Assembly (NCBI GenBank): GCA_021404565.1
Contig: JAAWWF010000026.1
Coordinates: 186,001 to 250,000, forward strand
DNA length: 64,000 nt
Direction of reading: 5' to 3'
Source: Roseivirga sp.
GTDB lineage: Bacteria > Bacteroidota > Bacteroidia > Cytophagales > Cyclobacteriaceae
The notes under the pieces were generated by a model. That model had not been told where the DNA came from, searched no databases, and was given only the letters and a program-made list of their open reading frames with translations. The number at the start of each line of letters is the position of its first letter. Position 1 is the stretch's first letter. Shown one piece after another: positions 18,725 to 26,480 of the stretch. The translations under genes and the position numbers were made by a program.

Positions 18725-19447
18725 ATGAAAGCACTTATAATAGATGACGAAAGACTGGCTCGCAAAGAGCTGACCAATCTGCTCCAGGAGTACCAGGAGA
18801 TTGAAATTGCCGGAGAAGCAGTGAATGCAGAAGATGCAGAAGAAAAGATCAAGGCCCTGAAACCAGACCTTCTGTTTCTTGACATTCAAATGCCCGGTAA
18901 AACGGGGTTCGAACTGTTACAATCTCTGGAATCAGTACCCGAAGTAATCTTTACCACCGCCTATGACGAGTATGCACTCAAGGCTTTTGATTTCAACGCG
19001 CTGGATTATCTACTCAAGCCTATTGAGCCGGACAGATTGAAAGAAAGCATCACCAAACTCCTCAACAGGGCCAAAAAAGACACCCCTGAGGAAGAGGAGG
19101 TTGAAAAGAAGCTCGGACCACAAGATCGTGTATTCGTAAAAGATGGCGACAAATGCTGGTTTGTAAAGCTCGAAAATATTCGCCTGTTCGAATCTGACGG
19201 TAATTATATCAAAATCTACTTTGATAACTTCAAGCCTATGATTCACAAATCGCTGAATGCACTGGACGAGCGCCTGGATGATCGCTCCTTTTTCCGGGCC
19301 AGCCGAAAGCATATCATCAACCTGACCTGGGTAGAGAGCATTGAGTCATGGTTTAATGGTGGCCTTATGGTGGTATTACGCGGTGGCGACAAGGTAGAGG
19401 TCAGTCGCAGGCAAGCGGCCAGATTCAAAGAAATGATGAGTCTTTAA
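18725..19447 (+). CDS. LytTR family response regulator
   Basis: A 240-residue response regulator: receiver domain in residues 1-120, with acidic pocket D7-D8, phospho-acceptor Asp53 (LLFLDIQMPG) and a conserved Lys in YLLKPIE. A LytTR DNA-binding domain occupies about residues 135-240 (FVKDGDKCWFVKLENI, SDGNYIKIYF, FFRASRKHIINL). It is partner of the kinase just upstream. LytTR proteins bind direct repeats; no target could be assigned here. Confidence 0.92.
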   Translation: MKALIIDDERLARKELTNLLQEYQEIEIAGEAVNAEDAEEKIKALKPDLLFLDIQMPGKTGFELLQSLESVPEVIFTTAYDEYALKAFDFNALDYLLKPIEPDRLKESITKLLNRAKKDTPEEEEVEKKLGPQDRVFVKDGDKCWFVKLENIRLFESDGNYIKIYFDNFKPMIHKSLNALDERLDDRSFFRASRKHIINLTWVESIESWFNGGLMVVLRGGDKVEVSRRQAARFKEMMSL

Positions 19448-19469
19448 AAGCAAAAGAATCTAATCCAAA

Positions 19470-19600
19470 GAGGATCTCTCAAAAGTAAACTTTCCGTCAT
19501 GCTGAACTCGTTTCAGTATCTTTAAATAACTGAAGATCAAGCAGAAGAGATTCTGAAATTAATTCAGAATGACTAATTTATGACTTTTGAGACATCCTCC
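19470..19600. repeat. Long imperfect inverted repeat between convergent regulators
   Basis: Outer arms GAGGATCTCTCAAAAGTAAA (from 19470) and TGACTTTTGAGACATCCTCC (19581-19600) are near-complementary. Inner 26-base arms at 19496-19521 (GTCATGCTGAACTC...) and 19548-19573 (...TTCAGAATGAC) are too. The whole folds into one imperfect hairpin of about 130 bases. The GTCATGCTGAACT...TTTCAG motif resembles a dispersed repeat often met between genes in Bacteroidota, so this is probably a MITE/REP-like element. Between two converging genes it may also serve as a bidirectional terminator. Confidence 0.65.
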
Positions 19601-19630
19601 TTTTTATCCTTCCGGCAAGAGTCATTTCAT

Positions 19631-20404
19631 CTAACCTTCCCCTAAAACTGCTTTCAGCCTGCTGGACCGCTCCTGGCTCAGGTGCACCGATTCATGATAA
19701 TCAGGTGAGAGCTTTACGGTAAGCTGGCCGGGCTTGTAGGGGCTTGCCTGTACTATAGCATCGAGGTTTACAAGTAGCTGCCTGTTGATACGAAAGAAAC
19801 AAGCCGGATCCATAACCTTCTGAAGCTGGTTCAGGGGATTATCCAGCAAATAAGACTTCCCATCAAACACACGGGCGAAGACCACATCATCTTTGCGGTA
19901 GAAGTAAGCAATATCTACACTCTTCACCGGTACCATCTGCGTTCCCGTTTTGAGCAGAAACCGTTGTCGGTAAGGAGTTTTTTGCTCCTGCTGTAGCAAA
20001 CTCAGGGCTTCCAGGTTCTTCAATAGTATTTCCTCATCTGAAGACGGCTGTAGGGATTGGAATCTCCGGAGGGCTTCATTCAGGTCTTCCTGGGTAATTG
20101 GCTTAAGCAAATAGTCAATTCCCGTGGTCTTAAAAGCCCTTATCGCGTACTGATCATACGCTGTTACATAGATAATAGGGGTGCTTACACTTACTTCTGC
20201 AAGAATATCGAAAGACACTCCATCAGAAAGGTGGATATCCATAAAAATCAGATCCGGTGGTTCATGCTCTTGTAGCCAGGTAATGGATTCACCAACGGTA
20301 GCCAATGAAGCCAGCAGCTTGTAAGGATACTCGGAAGCTCGCAGCAGTTTATCCAGGTGATTGCGGGCCGACACCTCATCTTCTATAATCAGTACACTAT
20401 ACAT
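19631..20404 (-). CDS. LytTR family response regulator (second system)
   Basis: A 257-residue response regulator from the ATG at 20404. An upstream in-frame TTG at 20413 would add only three residues. The receiver domain has Asp56 (DLIFMDIHLSDG) and the LLKPI switch lysine. The C-terminal LytTR domain is less typical (RFLLKTGTQMVPVKSV, FFRINRQLLVNL). It overlaps the end of its kinase gene by 8 bases, so the two are translationally coupled, with kinase first. It converges on the first LytTR system, with the inverted repeat at 19470-19600 in between. Confidence 0.9.
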   Translation of the reverse strand: MYSVLIIEDEVSARNHLDKLLRASEYPYKLLASLATVGESITWLQEHEPPDLIFMDIHLSDGVSFDILAEVSVSTPIIYVTAYDQYAIRAFKTTGIDYLLKPITQEDLNEALRRFQSLQPSSDEEILLKNLEALSLLQQEQKTPYRQRFLLKTGTQMVPVKSVDIAYFYRKDDVVFARVFDGKSYLLDNPLNQLQKVMDPACFFRINRQLLVNLDAIVQASPYKPGQLTVKLSPDYHESVHLSQERSSRLKAVLGEG

Positions 20405-21485
20405 GAGCAGCAATAAGCGGAACGGACACGCTAAACTCTCCCGCCTCTTTCTGGATCTTCACTTTTTTTCCGGTCAGGTAATGATAGCGCTTTTCTATAT
20501 TCTTTAACCCCGTTTTACCAGTGGCTTCAGTACGCTTTGGGTTAAGGTTGTTTTTTACTGTCAGGTAGTTATCGTGAGTGGAAAGCGACAGTTGCAAGGG
20601 CGAGTTTTCATCAATACGGTTATGCTTGATGGCGTTTTCAATAAGCTGCTGTAAAACCAGAGGAGGTACATCTCTGTGTTTGAAAGCCTTATCGCTGGTT
20701 TCGTCTATCAGGGTAAAACAGCCCTCGTACCGTTGTTGAATAACTGCCAGATACTGCCGGGCCATTTCGTATTCTTCATGGGCCGGGATAAGTGCTTTAT
20801 CATTGTTTTGTAAGATATAGCGATAAATCGTTGACACATTTTTCAGGAATTTTCTGGCCAGATCACTATCCTCGTCTATCAGGTAGTAAAGTGTATTGAA
20901 GTTATTGAACATAAAATGCGGGTCGAGCTGGTTTTTCAGAATAGACAAATTGGCCTTGGCGATTTCGCTTTTGAAGCGCTCATTTTCCAGCTGTGACTCA
21001 AAGTATTGTTCCTTCCAGCTGATGCCCAGCTGGATAAAGGCAAAGATGACCGAGAATACCAGCCCGATCAGCGCAGCCATCACCATATGCTGCAGAAAAG
21101 GAGGCTCACTGCCATCTACCCAATGGTCTATCCACTTGAAAACATAGAATTGGGCTGTATAGGCTGCCGTACCTGCCAGTATACTACCCAAAACAGCCAG
21201 CGCACGCTGCCCGTTGAGGTTGGCCACCAGGCTCTTTTGCATCAACCTGTTTTGCACTCTTACTACCAGCTCAAAGGTGAGATAGGTAATCAACAGCATC
21301 AGTATCATACTCCATCCAAATCCAGGAGGATATTTAAACTGAGAAGAGACCCAAATCACCCCATACATGATAATAGCTACAGTTACAGACAGGACAATCT
21401 GCACGCCAAGTGGTAATCTGGGAGAGCTTGTTTTCATAAATCCGTGTATTAAAAGTAGTGATTTGAAGACAAACCAGTCTTTCAT
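20397..21485 (-). CDS. LytS-type sensor histidine kinase (second system)
   Basis: A 362-residue kinase with four TM helices in the N-terminal half, a coiled-coil linker (about 157-185), phospho-acceptor His190 in NQLDPHFMFNNFNTL, and N box VLQQLIENAIKHNRI with G box KTGLKNIEKRYHYL. An alternative ATG at 21437 (MKTSSPRLPLG) gives a more conventional N-terminus 16 residues shorter; the sequence does not decide. The gene is first in a kinase-regulator pair. The sensor part is membrane-embedded, so the stimulus may be an envelope state. Confidence 0.88.
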   Translation of the reverse strand: MKDWFVFKSLLLIHGFMKTSSPRLPLGVQIVLSVTVAIIMYGVIWVSSQFKYPPGFGWSMILMLLITYLTFELVVRVQNRLMQKSLVANLNGQRALAVLGSILAGTAAYTAQFYVFKWIDHWVDGSEPPFLQHMVMAALIGLVFSVIFAFIQLGISWKEQYFESQLENERFKSEIAKANLSILKNQLDPHFMFNNFNTLYYLIDEDSDLARKFLKNVSTIYRYILQNNDKALIPAHEEYEMARQYLAVIQQRYEGCFTLIDETSDKAFKHRDVPPLVLQQLIENAIKHNRIDENSPLQLSLSTHDNYLTVKNNLNPKRTEATGKTGLKNIEKRYHYLTGKKVKIQKEAGEFSVSVPLIAAHV

Positions 21486-21649
21486 TCAAGCCTTAATGAC
21501 CCACTTTACTAATAGTTCATCCCTGAATTAAAGGTCTTTGCCCTGTTGATATTTGACTTCCCTTTGGATTAATGTCGGTTCACAAAATCAGCCGCTCAGT
21601 GCAGCCTGAAGTCGGGTAATTTTAGAGTCACAACAAACCAAAGATCAAA

Positions 21650-22849
21650 ATGAAAAAAGCAACGCACTATACGCTTATACTGCTGTTCAGCATAATCAGT
21701 GGCCTGGAGGCGCAAAATGGTCCCAACCTGACAGACCATATATTGAACATCGATGACCTGAACGACCCGGCTTTTGTACAGCTGATGAAGAACAAGCTGA
21801 CCAATAGCCAATTTGTATTTGTAGGAGAACAGCATGGTATCAAAGAAGCTGCAGTTGTTACCAATTCCTTTTATAACCTGGGACAGGCATTTGGCTACAA
21901 CACCCTTTGCATAGAAACAGATGAGCTGGCAGCAGATCAGGTCAGATCAATAGCAGCCACAGGCGACTTTACCAGCGGATTCAGAAAGCTCTATAGTGAA
22001 TACCCCTTTACCATTCCCTTCTACAACAACGAGGACGATCACTTCCTTTTCGAGAACGTGCACAAGAAAAATGGGGCTATCTGGGGCATTGATCAGACCT
22101 TTATAACGCAATTCAGACTCAACCTTGATCTACTGGCCAAAGGCACGGGAAACCGAAAATTCAAAAAGAAGCTTGAAGAGTTGAAAGCTCTGGCAGATGC
22201 TGCCTATAATGAAGCCATTGAGACAAAAAACTTCCAGGCACCCTATCTCTTTAAATACGATAAAGCGACACATGATGAGCTTATGGAGCTTGCCATCAGC
22301 ACTGACGAAAAAGAAACAGTAGAGCAACTATGGAAAACGAAGGTCATCTATGAGCACAACTCCGCAAAGCGCTATTATCAGAACAACCAGGTGCGTGGCA
22401 GGCTGATGAAGAGCAACTTTATGCGTTACTACCGGGCTGCCGAAAAGGCTGGTACCTTTCCTAAGGTAGTCTTTAAGCTGGGAGCCAACCATGCGGCCAT
22501 GGGCCGTACGCGCACCAACATTTATGATATTTCCAGCCTGGGCCACGAGCTGGCCATCAGCAACGATTTAAGGTCAATCCATGTAGCCGTGCTCGGTATC
22601 AAAGGAGAAGCAGCCACGGGAAATCCATTTGCGCCATCACCGACCATGCCCTTTGACAATACCAATCAGCTGCCGGAGGAGCTCAAAGAGTTGGTCGCCA
22701 ATAGCACCAAAAAGTACTTTGTGCTCAATCTGGAGCCTCTGAGAGACTACGGCTATGGCAAACGCTTTTCTGAGGATTTTAAAAGCAGTTTGTTTGGCTA
22801 TGACCTGCTTATTCTGGTAAATGATGCTGAAGCGGTAAGGTCTTTTTAG
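21650..22849 (+). CDS. Secreted EreA/ChaN-like protein (function unknown)
   Basis: A 399-residue protein with an N-terminal signal peptide ending near LEAQ-N21. The motif FVGEQHGIKEA (about residue 60) and a downstream CIETDELA match the Gly-Glu-x-x-His-Gly pattern of the erythromycin esterase/ChaN-like superfamily. KLGANHAAMGR near 283 supplies a second histidine. In that superfamily these residues bind metal or form the hydrolase centre. The substrate is not predictable; antibiotic resistance should not be assumed. A small hairpin (22854-22869) follows the gene and the AT-rich island begins there. Confidence 0.6.
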   Translation: MKKATHYTLILLFSIISGLEAQNGPNLTDHILNIDDLNDPAFVQLMKNKLTNSQFVFVGEQHGIKEAAVVTNSFYNLGQAFGYNTLCIETDELAADQVRSIAATGDFTSGFRKLYSEYPFTIPFYNNEDDHFLFENVHKKNGAIWGIDQTFITQFRLNLDLLAKGTGNRKFKKKLEELKALADAAYNEAIETKNFQAPYLFKYDKATHDELMELAISTDEKETVEQLWKTKVIYEHNSAKRYYQNNQVRGRLMKSNFMRYYRAAEKAGTFPKVVFKLGANHAAMGRTRTNIYDISSLGHELAISNDLRSIHVAVLGIKGEAATGNPFAPSPTMPFDNTNQLPEELKELVANSTKKYFVLNLEPLRDYGYGKRFSEDFKSSLFGYDLLILVNDAEAVRSF

Positions 22850-22891
22850 GGTTATGTACGATTGTACATGTTGCTTTCAAATATTCGATTC

Positions 22892-23353
22892 TCAGGCATT
22901 ACGATTATCAGTCTTAGAATCAATTTGATCTGAACAATTCTTATCTGACTCCTTTGTAATGTCACCAGTTTCTAGGTCAATTGAAATGTAACCAGTATGA
23001 TCTTTGGGGGTCCAGCTTATGTTAAGTTTAGAATCAGGGAAAATTTCTTGAAGCTGTTCTTTTATGAACCTTCTTGATTGAGTAGTTAATTCTGTCGTTT
23101 CTTCATCATTTATCGATTCATGTGCACCTCCCCAAGTATAGATTTTATAAACTTGCCCTTTTGGAATTATATCAATGAATGCGTTCCATACAGTACCTGA
23201 ATCAGGCTGTTCCAAATGAGATAAATAAGCAGTTTGTGATACTTCGTCATAAAAAAGAACTGCAATACAAGGTCCAAGTCCATCGGTAAAGAGTAAACCA
23301 TAATTTGACAAATTATCAAATTCACCCTGAGCGACTCTCCTATTTCCAATCAT
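22892..23353 (-). CDS. CheD-like deamidase-fold protein
   Basis: A 153-residue protein not previously named that I can recognise. It resembles CheD, the chemoreceptor glutamine deamidase: FTDGLGPCIAVLFYDE aligns with the CheD T-x-L-G-S-C-V-A-V-x-L-Y-D segment, and YLSHLEQP with the following G-x-x-H motif. Thr23, Cys29 and His46 keep the 6- and 17-residue spacing of the CheD catalytic triad. KIYTWGGAHESI fits the later Gly-Gly-Ala segment. There are no chemotaxis genes nearby. Its start overlaps the 84-residue upstream gene by 4 bases (ATGA), so the two are coupled. The last 30 residues are acidic and polar. It could be a toxin-like or regulatory deamidase; the substrate is unknown. Confidence 0.6.
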   Translation of the reverse strand: MIGNRRVAQGEFDNLSNYGLLFTDGLGPCIAVLFYDEVSQTAYLSHLEQPDSGTVWNAFIDIIPKGQVYKIYTWGGAHESINDEETTELTTQSRRFIKEQLQEIFPDSKLNISWTPKDHTGYISIDLETGDITKESDKNCSDQIDSKTDNRNA

Positions 23354-23604
23354 ATGGTTCTGTTATCAATTGCCTTCTGAAGATTCGTTAGGAACTCCAA
23401 AAAGATATACAAGTTATCCGTTGTGTGCTTGAAACCTTCTGGGAAACCTTCCGGGTCACACATTACAAACTGAAGATATAGATTGACCAATTGATTTCTA
23501 AATTCTGCTGGCCTTACATAATCTGTGAGAATTTCAAATTGCTCGATCATTTCAGTGGTTATAGTTGGAAATGACGTTAGTGGCGGAGTGTTTTTCTGTT
23601 CCAT
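23350..23604 (-). CDS. Small hypothetical protein coupled to the CheD-like gene
   Basis: 84 residues, with no recognised domain. It is predicted to be helical in the second half (EFRNQLVNLYLQFVMCD and LYIFLEFLTNLQKAI). It is first in a two-gene unit, overlapping the CheD-like gene by 4 bases, and divergent from the XRE gene at 23788. Size and position would fit a partner or inhibitor of the CheD-like protein, but nothing in the sequence proves it. Confidence 0.55.
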   Translation of the reverse strand: MEQKNTPPLTSFPTITTEMIEQFEILTDYVRPAEFRNQLVNLYLQFVMCDPEGFPEGFKHTTDNLYIFLEFLTNLQKAIDNRTI

Positions 23605-23632
23605 TGCGAATTCTTTTTAATATCGTTTCAAT

Positions 23633-23741
23633 CTATGTAAACATAGAAATAAACAATGATTATCACAATAGAAACAATGTTTTATATCAATGAAATTCAC
23701 AAAACAACCAATTGAAACATTGGTTAAACCTATGTTTTAGG
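23633..23741. promoter_or_regulatory. Cluster of small palindromes in the divergent XRE promoter region
   Basis: Four short inverted repeats lie between the two divergent genes: CTATGT-AA-ACATAG (23633-23646), AAACA-A-TGTTT (23672-23682), AACCAAT-N6-ATTGGTT (23706-23725) and CCTA-N5-TAGG (23729-23741). The core AAACA(A/T)(A/T)G is shared by several. Such clusters are typical operators for XRE-type repressors, here probably the protein encoded at 23788, controlling both directions. Confidence 0.45.
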
Positions 23742-23787
23742 TGCAAAAACTGCGTTTTCCTTATCTTTAAGCCGTATTTTAGATTTA

Positions 23788-23988
23788 ATGGAGAGAATTA
23801 ATCGTCTTAAAGAAGTCCTGGTCATAAAAGGAATGTCTCAGAAAGAATTAGCTGAACGAATGGGTAAAAACCCTAACACCATCACATCAATTTGCAATAA
23901 TAAGTCTCAACCCCACCTCAAAGACTTAAAGACTATGGCCGAAATTTTGGAAGTTGATATTAGGGAATTACTAGTTTCGACCCTGTAA
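23788..23988 (+). CDS. Small XRE-type HTH regulator (island)
   Basis: A 66-residue stand-alone Cro/C1-type helix-turn-helix protein (MSQKELAERMGKNPNTITSICNN, about residues 17-39) with the C-terminal tail EVDIRELLVST. It lacks a ligand domain. Its stop codon directly abuts the stop of the convergent HEPN gene, and upstream palindromes suggest autoregulation and control of the divergent CheD-like unit. A paralogue with the same tail is at 42554-42763. Confidence 0.88.
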   Translation: MERINRLKEVLVIKGMSQKELAERMGKNPNTITSICNNKSQPHLKDLKTMAEILEVDIRELLVSTL

Positions 23989-25539
23989 TTATTTTTGATT
24001 AATACTGATTGCAAATGAATCATCTCCACCTTCTTCTATAGTTTCTAGTCGAATGCAATAGGCAAAACTGAATATTGCAGCTCGTGTTAATTGCAAGAGA
24101 TGGAGTGTCTTACTTTTAAAGGACTCGTAATCAATGACCATTATAAAATCATCATCATAAAGCTGATAAGGGTCAAGATCAAGCTTTTTTGAATTTTTGA
24201 GGACTAAGACTTTATGCTCGAGATTGTTTCTCCACATCTTGAATTCCTTGAGCTGGCCATTTCTTGTATTCAAATCACAAGCTATGCTATATATAGCGGA
24301 TAAATGGAGGTTTTTCTTTTCGTTGAGTTTGGTCCATCTATCTTCCTTACTTTTCCAAAATGATTCGAAGAGTATGTTTTCTTTGTGTGTTGCAAGTCCA
24401 TAAAACTTACATAGACCATATGCTAGCTTGTCAAGAATTCCATAACAAGTTCTAAATGAAGTCCTTAACATTTCGATTAAGCTATCAGACTCCTCATTGT
24501 CGTATAGCTCGGTAAAAATCAAGTCGTTATACTCTTGAACTTGCGCAGTCTGACTTCTGAAGTATAACCATCTAGCTAGCCCGAACTCTGATTTAATCCT
24601 ATTGAAAAGTAGCTCTAATTTGAGGATTTCAGGGTTTTTAAAGACACCTAGTGTTGAACCTATCTGAAGATCATCTTTCTCTGTGGCAATACATTTGCAA
24701 TGTATTGCATGTTCATTCAGGGTTATGAAATTGTCCAGGCAAAACCTACGGTATGGAGTCAGGCTTAAATACTCCTTATGTGTATCTTTCAGCTCCTTTT
24801 CTGACTTGCTTATGTCAAACCCTTCATTTTCTAGTTTTTTTGAGGCTTCATCTTTGCCTCTTATGCATACTTGCTTTATAAATGGAGGCATTTGGTGAGA
24901 GCTTAGAGCCTTGTTATAAAGAGAATAAACTTCGAAATAAAGACTAATACTATAACCACCATTATTTAGCATCGCATGCCTCTTTAAGAAAGAAGCTTTC
25001 GAGATAAGAGCATTTGGGAAATTGGGATATTCTTTAAGCACAATGTCAAGGAAATTTAGAGCCTCCACACTCCTACCCGTTGTCATTAGACTATTAGCAA
25101 GGTTGACTCGGATTTCTCTTGAAATATCCCTATTTGTTGAGCCTGTATTGTTGAGTGCAAGCCAAAAGTGATCAATAGGTTCTTGCAAATGAGTTTTGAC
25201 TTCGGATAGAGTTTTTACTCCGGGGTTTGCAGACCAATATAATTTGGAGAGACCGGAAAGTGCATTTGCTCTATTATAATGATAGCTTGAGATTGTAATG
25301 TGCTTTTTGATTTCCTTTTCATTTTCTATGTAAAATGTGAGTCCATCTTCAAGGTCTTGTGGGTTTTGAGATTCAGAACCAATATCAATCTTTAGATGAT
25401 ATAGATTTAATAAATCCAAAAAGTCATGATTGGTGTTTTCTAGTTGACTTGCAACAATTCTTCTGGCATCATCATACCTTCCTAAATTCATCAATTTGTA
25501 GATGTCATCAACATTCATGGCAATAATCATTTTTTTCAC
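23989..25539 (-). CDS. TPR-HEPN protein (LA2681-like), putative RNase effector of the SMC operon
   Basis: 516 residues from a GTG that overlaps the jetD-like stop by 4 bases; internal ATGs at codons 4 and 8 are alternatives. Residues 10-260 are helical with TPR-like repeats (LGRYDDARRIVASQLE, TTGRSVEALNFLDIVLKEYP). The C-terminal 170 residues look like an LA2681-type HEPN domain (SFRTCYGILDKLAYGLCKFY, about 361-380), with the catalytic motif R437-x4-H442 in MWRNNLEHK. HEPN domains with RxxxxH are usually metal-independent RNases in toxin-antitoxin, abortive-infection and CRISPR systems. Gene coupling to the SMC/Toprim genes suggests it is an effector or accessory of that complex, which is inference. 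Confidence 0.75.
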   Translation of the reverse strand: MKKMIIAMNVDDIYKLMNLGRYDDARRIVASQLENTNHDFLDLLNLYHLKIDIGSESQNPQDLEDGLTFYIENEKEIKKHITISSYHYNRANALSGLSKLYWSANPGVKTLSEVKTHLQEPIDHFWLALNNTGSTNRDISREIRVNLANSLMTTGRSVEALNFLDIVLKEYPNFPNALISKASFLKRHAMLNNGGYSISLYFEVYSLYNKALSSHQMPPFIKQVCIRGKDEASKKLENEGFDISKSEKELKDTHKEYLSLTPYRRFCLDNFITLNEHAIHCKCIATEKDDLQIGSTLGVFKNPEILKLELLFNRIKSEFGLARWLYFRSQTAQVQEYNDLIFTELYDNEESDSLIEMLRTSFRTCYGILDKLAYGLCKFYGLATHKENILFESFWKSKEDRWTKLNEKKNLHLSAIYSIACDLNTRNGQLKEFKMWRNNLEHKVLVLKNSKKLDLDPYQLYDDDFIMVIDYESFKSKTLHLLQLTRAAIFSFAYCIRLETIEEGGDDSFAISINQK

Positions 25540-26480
25540 TTAGTTCTGACCATTTCAACCAAATCGTTTGACTCCTCTTCAATCCATAAATCATACTTAA
25601 TTAGGTGTTCGATCAATTTGATCTCATTATGTTCAAAGTCTTCACGAGGAAGTCCAGAGAATTCTTTTTTGTATGACCACTTACTTTTATGGAGATAAGA
25701 ATCTGTTGGCATTGCCTTGTTTATAGCATTCGGAAACAAAAGCGAAAATTTGGCACCTTTCCCTTCCAAAATGGCTTTAATTCTGGAGTAGATTTGTAGT
25801 CCGGCTAAGTCCCAATCGCACGAGTAGTAAATAGGTTTAGCTAATTCTGCGCTATCAATATCATTAATTATTGATATGTTATTTCCTCCTACATACCATA
25901 GTTTTACTTGTAACTCTTTAGCAATCCATGGTTGTTTAAGAAATGATTTATTCTCACATAGGATGACACTTTTGGGATCCTTATGATCTATAACCAACCT
26001 CCATTGGTGGTCCTTCTTTTCATTAGGAAATTGTTGAATATCTAGAATTCGATACAAAGCCTCTTTCAGGCTTTTACGATTCTTTAAATATTTTGCTCCA
26101 CCTGCATAAGTAAAGAACTTAGCTGAAAAGTCTTCTAGGTTAGTAAGTTTTTGACTCAATTCTGCTCTGTTTTCCCCGATTAACATTAGAGTTCTTAGGT
26201 CTTCCTCATTAAAGTTCTTTCTGGCATCAACTTCAATTCCGTAGGTCGAGAGAAATTCGCGGTAATAAGAGTATCGACCTCTAAGCTTGTTTTCATAAAA
26301 CTGATTGAAACCAATAGAGGGTACGAGCACATTTCTATTACCAATTTTATGGTCTAATAGGCCTTTATCATGGAGCAAATGAGCGATATATGGATGTTTC
26401 TGTATTTTGGCAGAAGTCCTTTGAAGCTCATATAAATCATTAAGAGCCTTAAGCTCTTTCCACGATAGATTATCGATCAT
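25536..26480 (-). CDS. JetD/MksG-like Toprim protein
   Basis: 314 residues, shorter than the JetD proteins I know (roughly 380-400). The N-terminal 160 residues are helical, probably a winged-helix/arm region as in topoisomerase VI A-like proteins. The C-terminal Toprim fold has the expected acidic residues: Glu176 in SVILCENKSF and the pair D222-x-D224 in YYSCDWDLAGLQIYSR. In Wadjet and MksBEFG systems this subunit cuts the closed circular DNA trapped by the SMC loop extruder. Its ATG directly abuts the SMC stop codon, and its end overlaps the HEPN gene, so it is co-translated with both. Confidence 0.8.
   Translation of the reverse strand: MIDNLSWKELKALNDLYELQRTSAKIQKHPYIAHLLHDKGLLDHKIGNRNVLVPSIGFNQFYENKLRGRYSYYREFLSTYGIEVDARKNFNEEDLRTLMLIGENRAELSQKLTNLEDFSAKFFTYAGGAKYLKNRKSLKEALYRILDIQQFPNEKKDHQWRLVIDHKDPKSVILCENKSFLKQPWIAKELQVKLWYVGGNNISIINDIDSAELAKPIYYSCDWDLAGLQIYSRIKAILEGKGAKFSLLFPNAINKAMPTDSYLHKSKWSYKKEFSGLPREDFEHNEIKLIEHLIKYDLWIEEESNDLVEMVRTK

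Noticed and set aside
21650-22849. Calling the secreted protein an erythromycin resistance enzyme
   Set aside because: Only the G-E-x-H-G pattern and a distant histidine are shared; superfamily members have many functions, so resistance is unsupported.
22892-23604. Classical type II toxin-antitoxin assignment for the 84- and 153-residue genes
   Set aside because: Neither protein matches a known toxin or antitoxin family; the CheD-like motif pattern is better supported, so no TA label was given.
23633-23741. Possible CRISPR-like repeats (recurring AAACA(A/T)TG) before the XRE gene
   Set aside because: Repeat units are only 8-14 bases, unevenly spaced and palindromic; they fit operators, not a CRISPR array.
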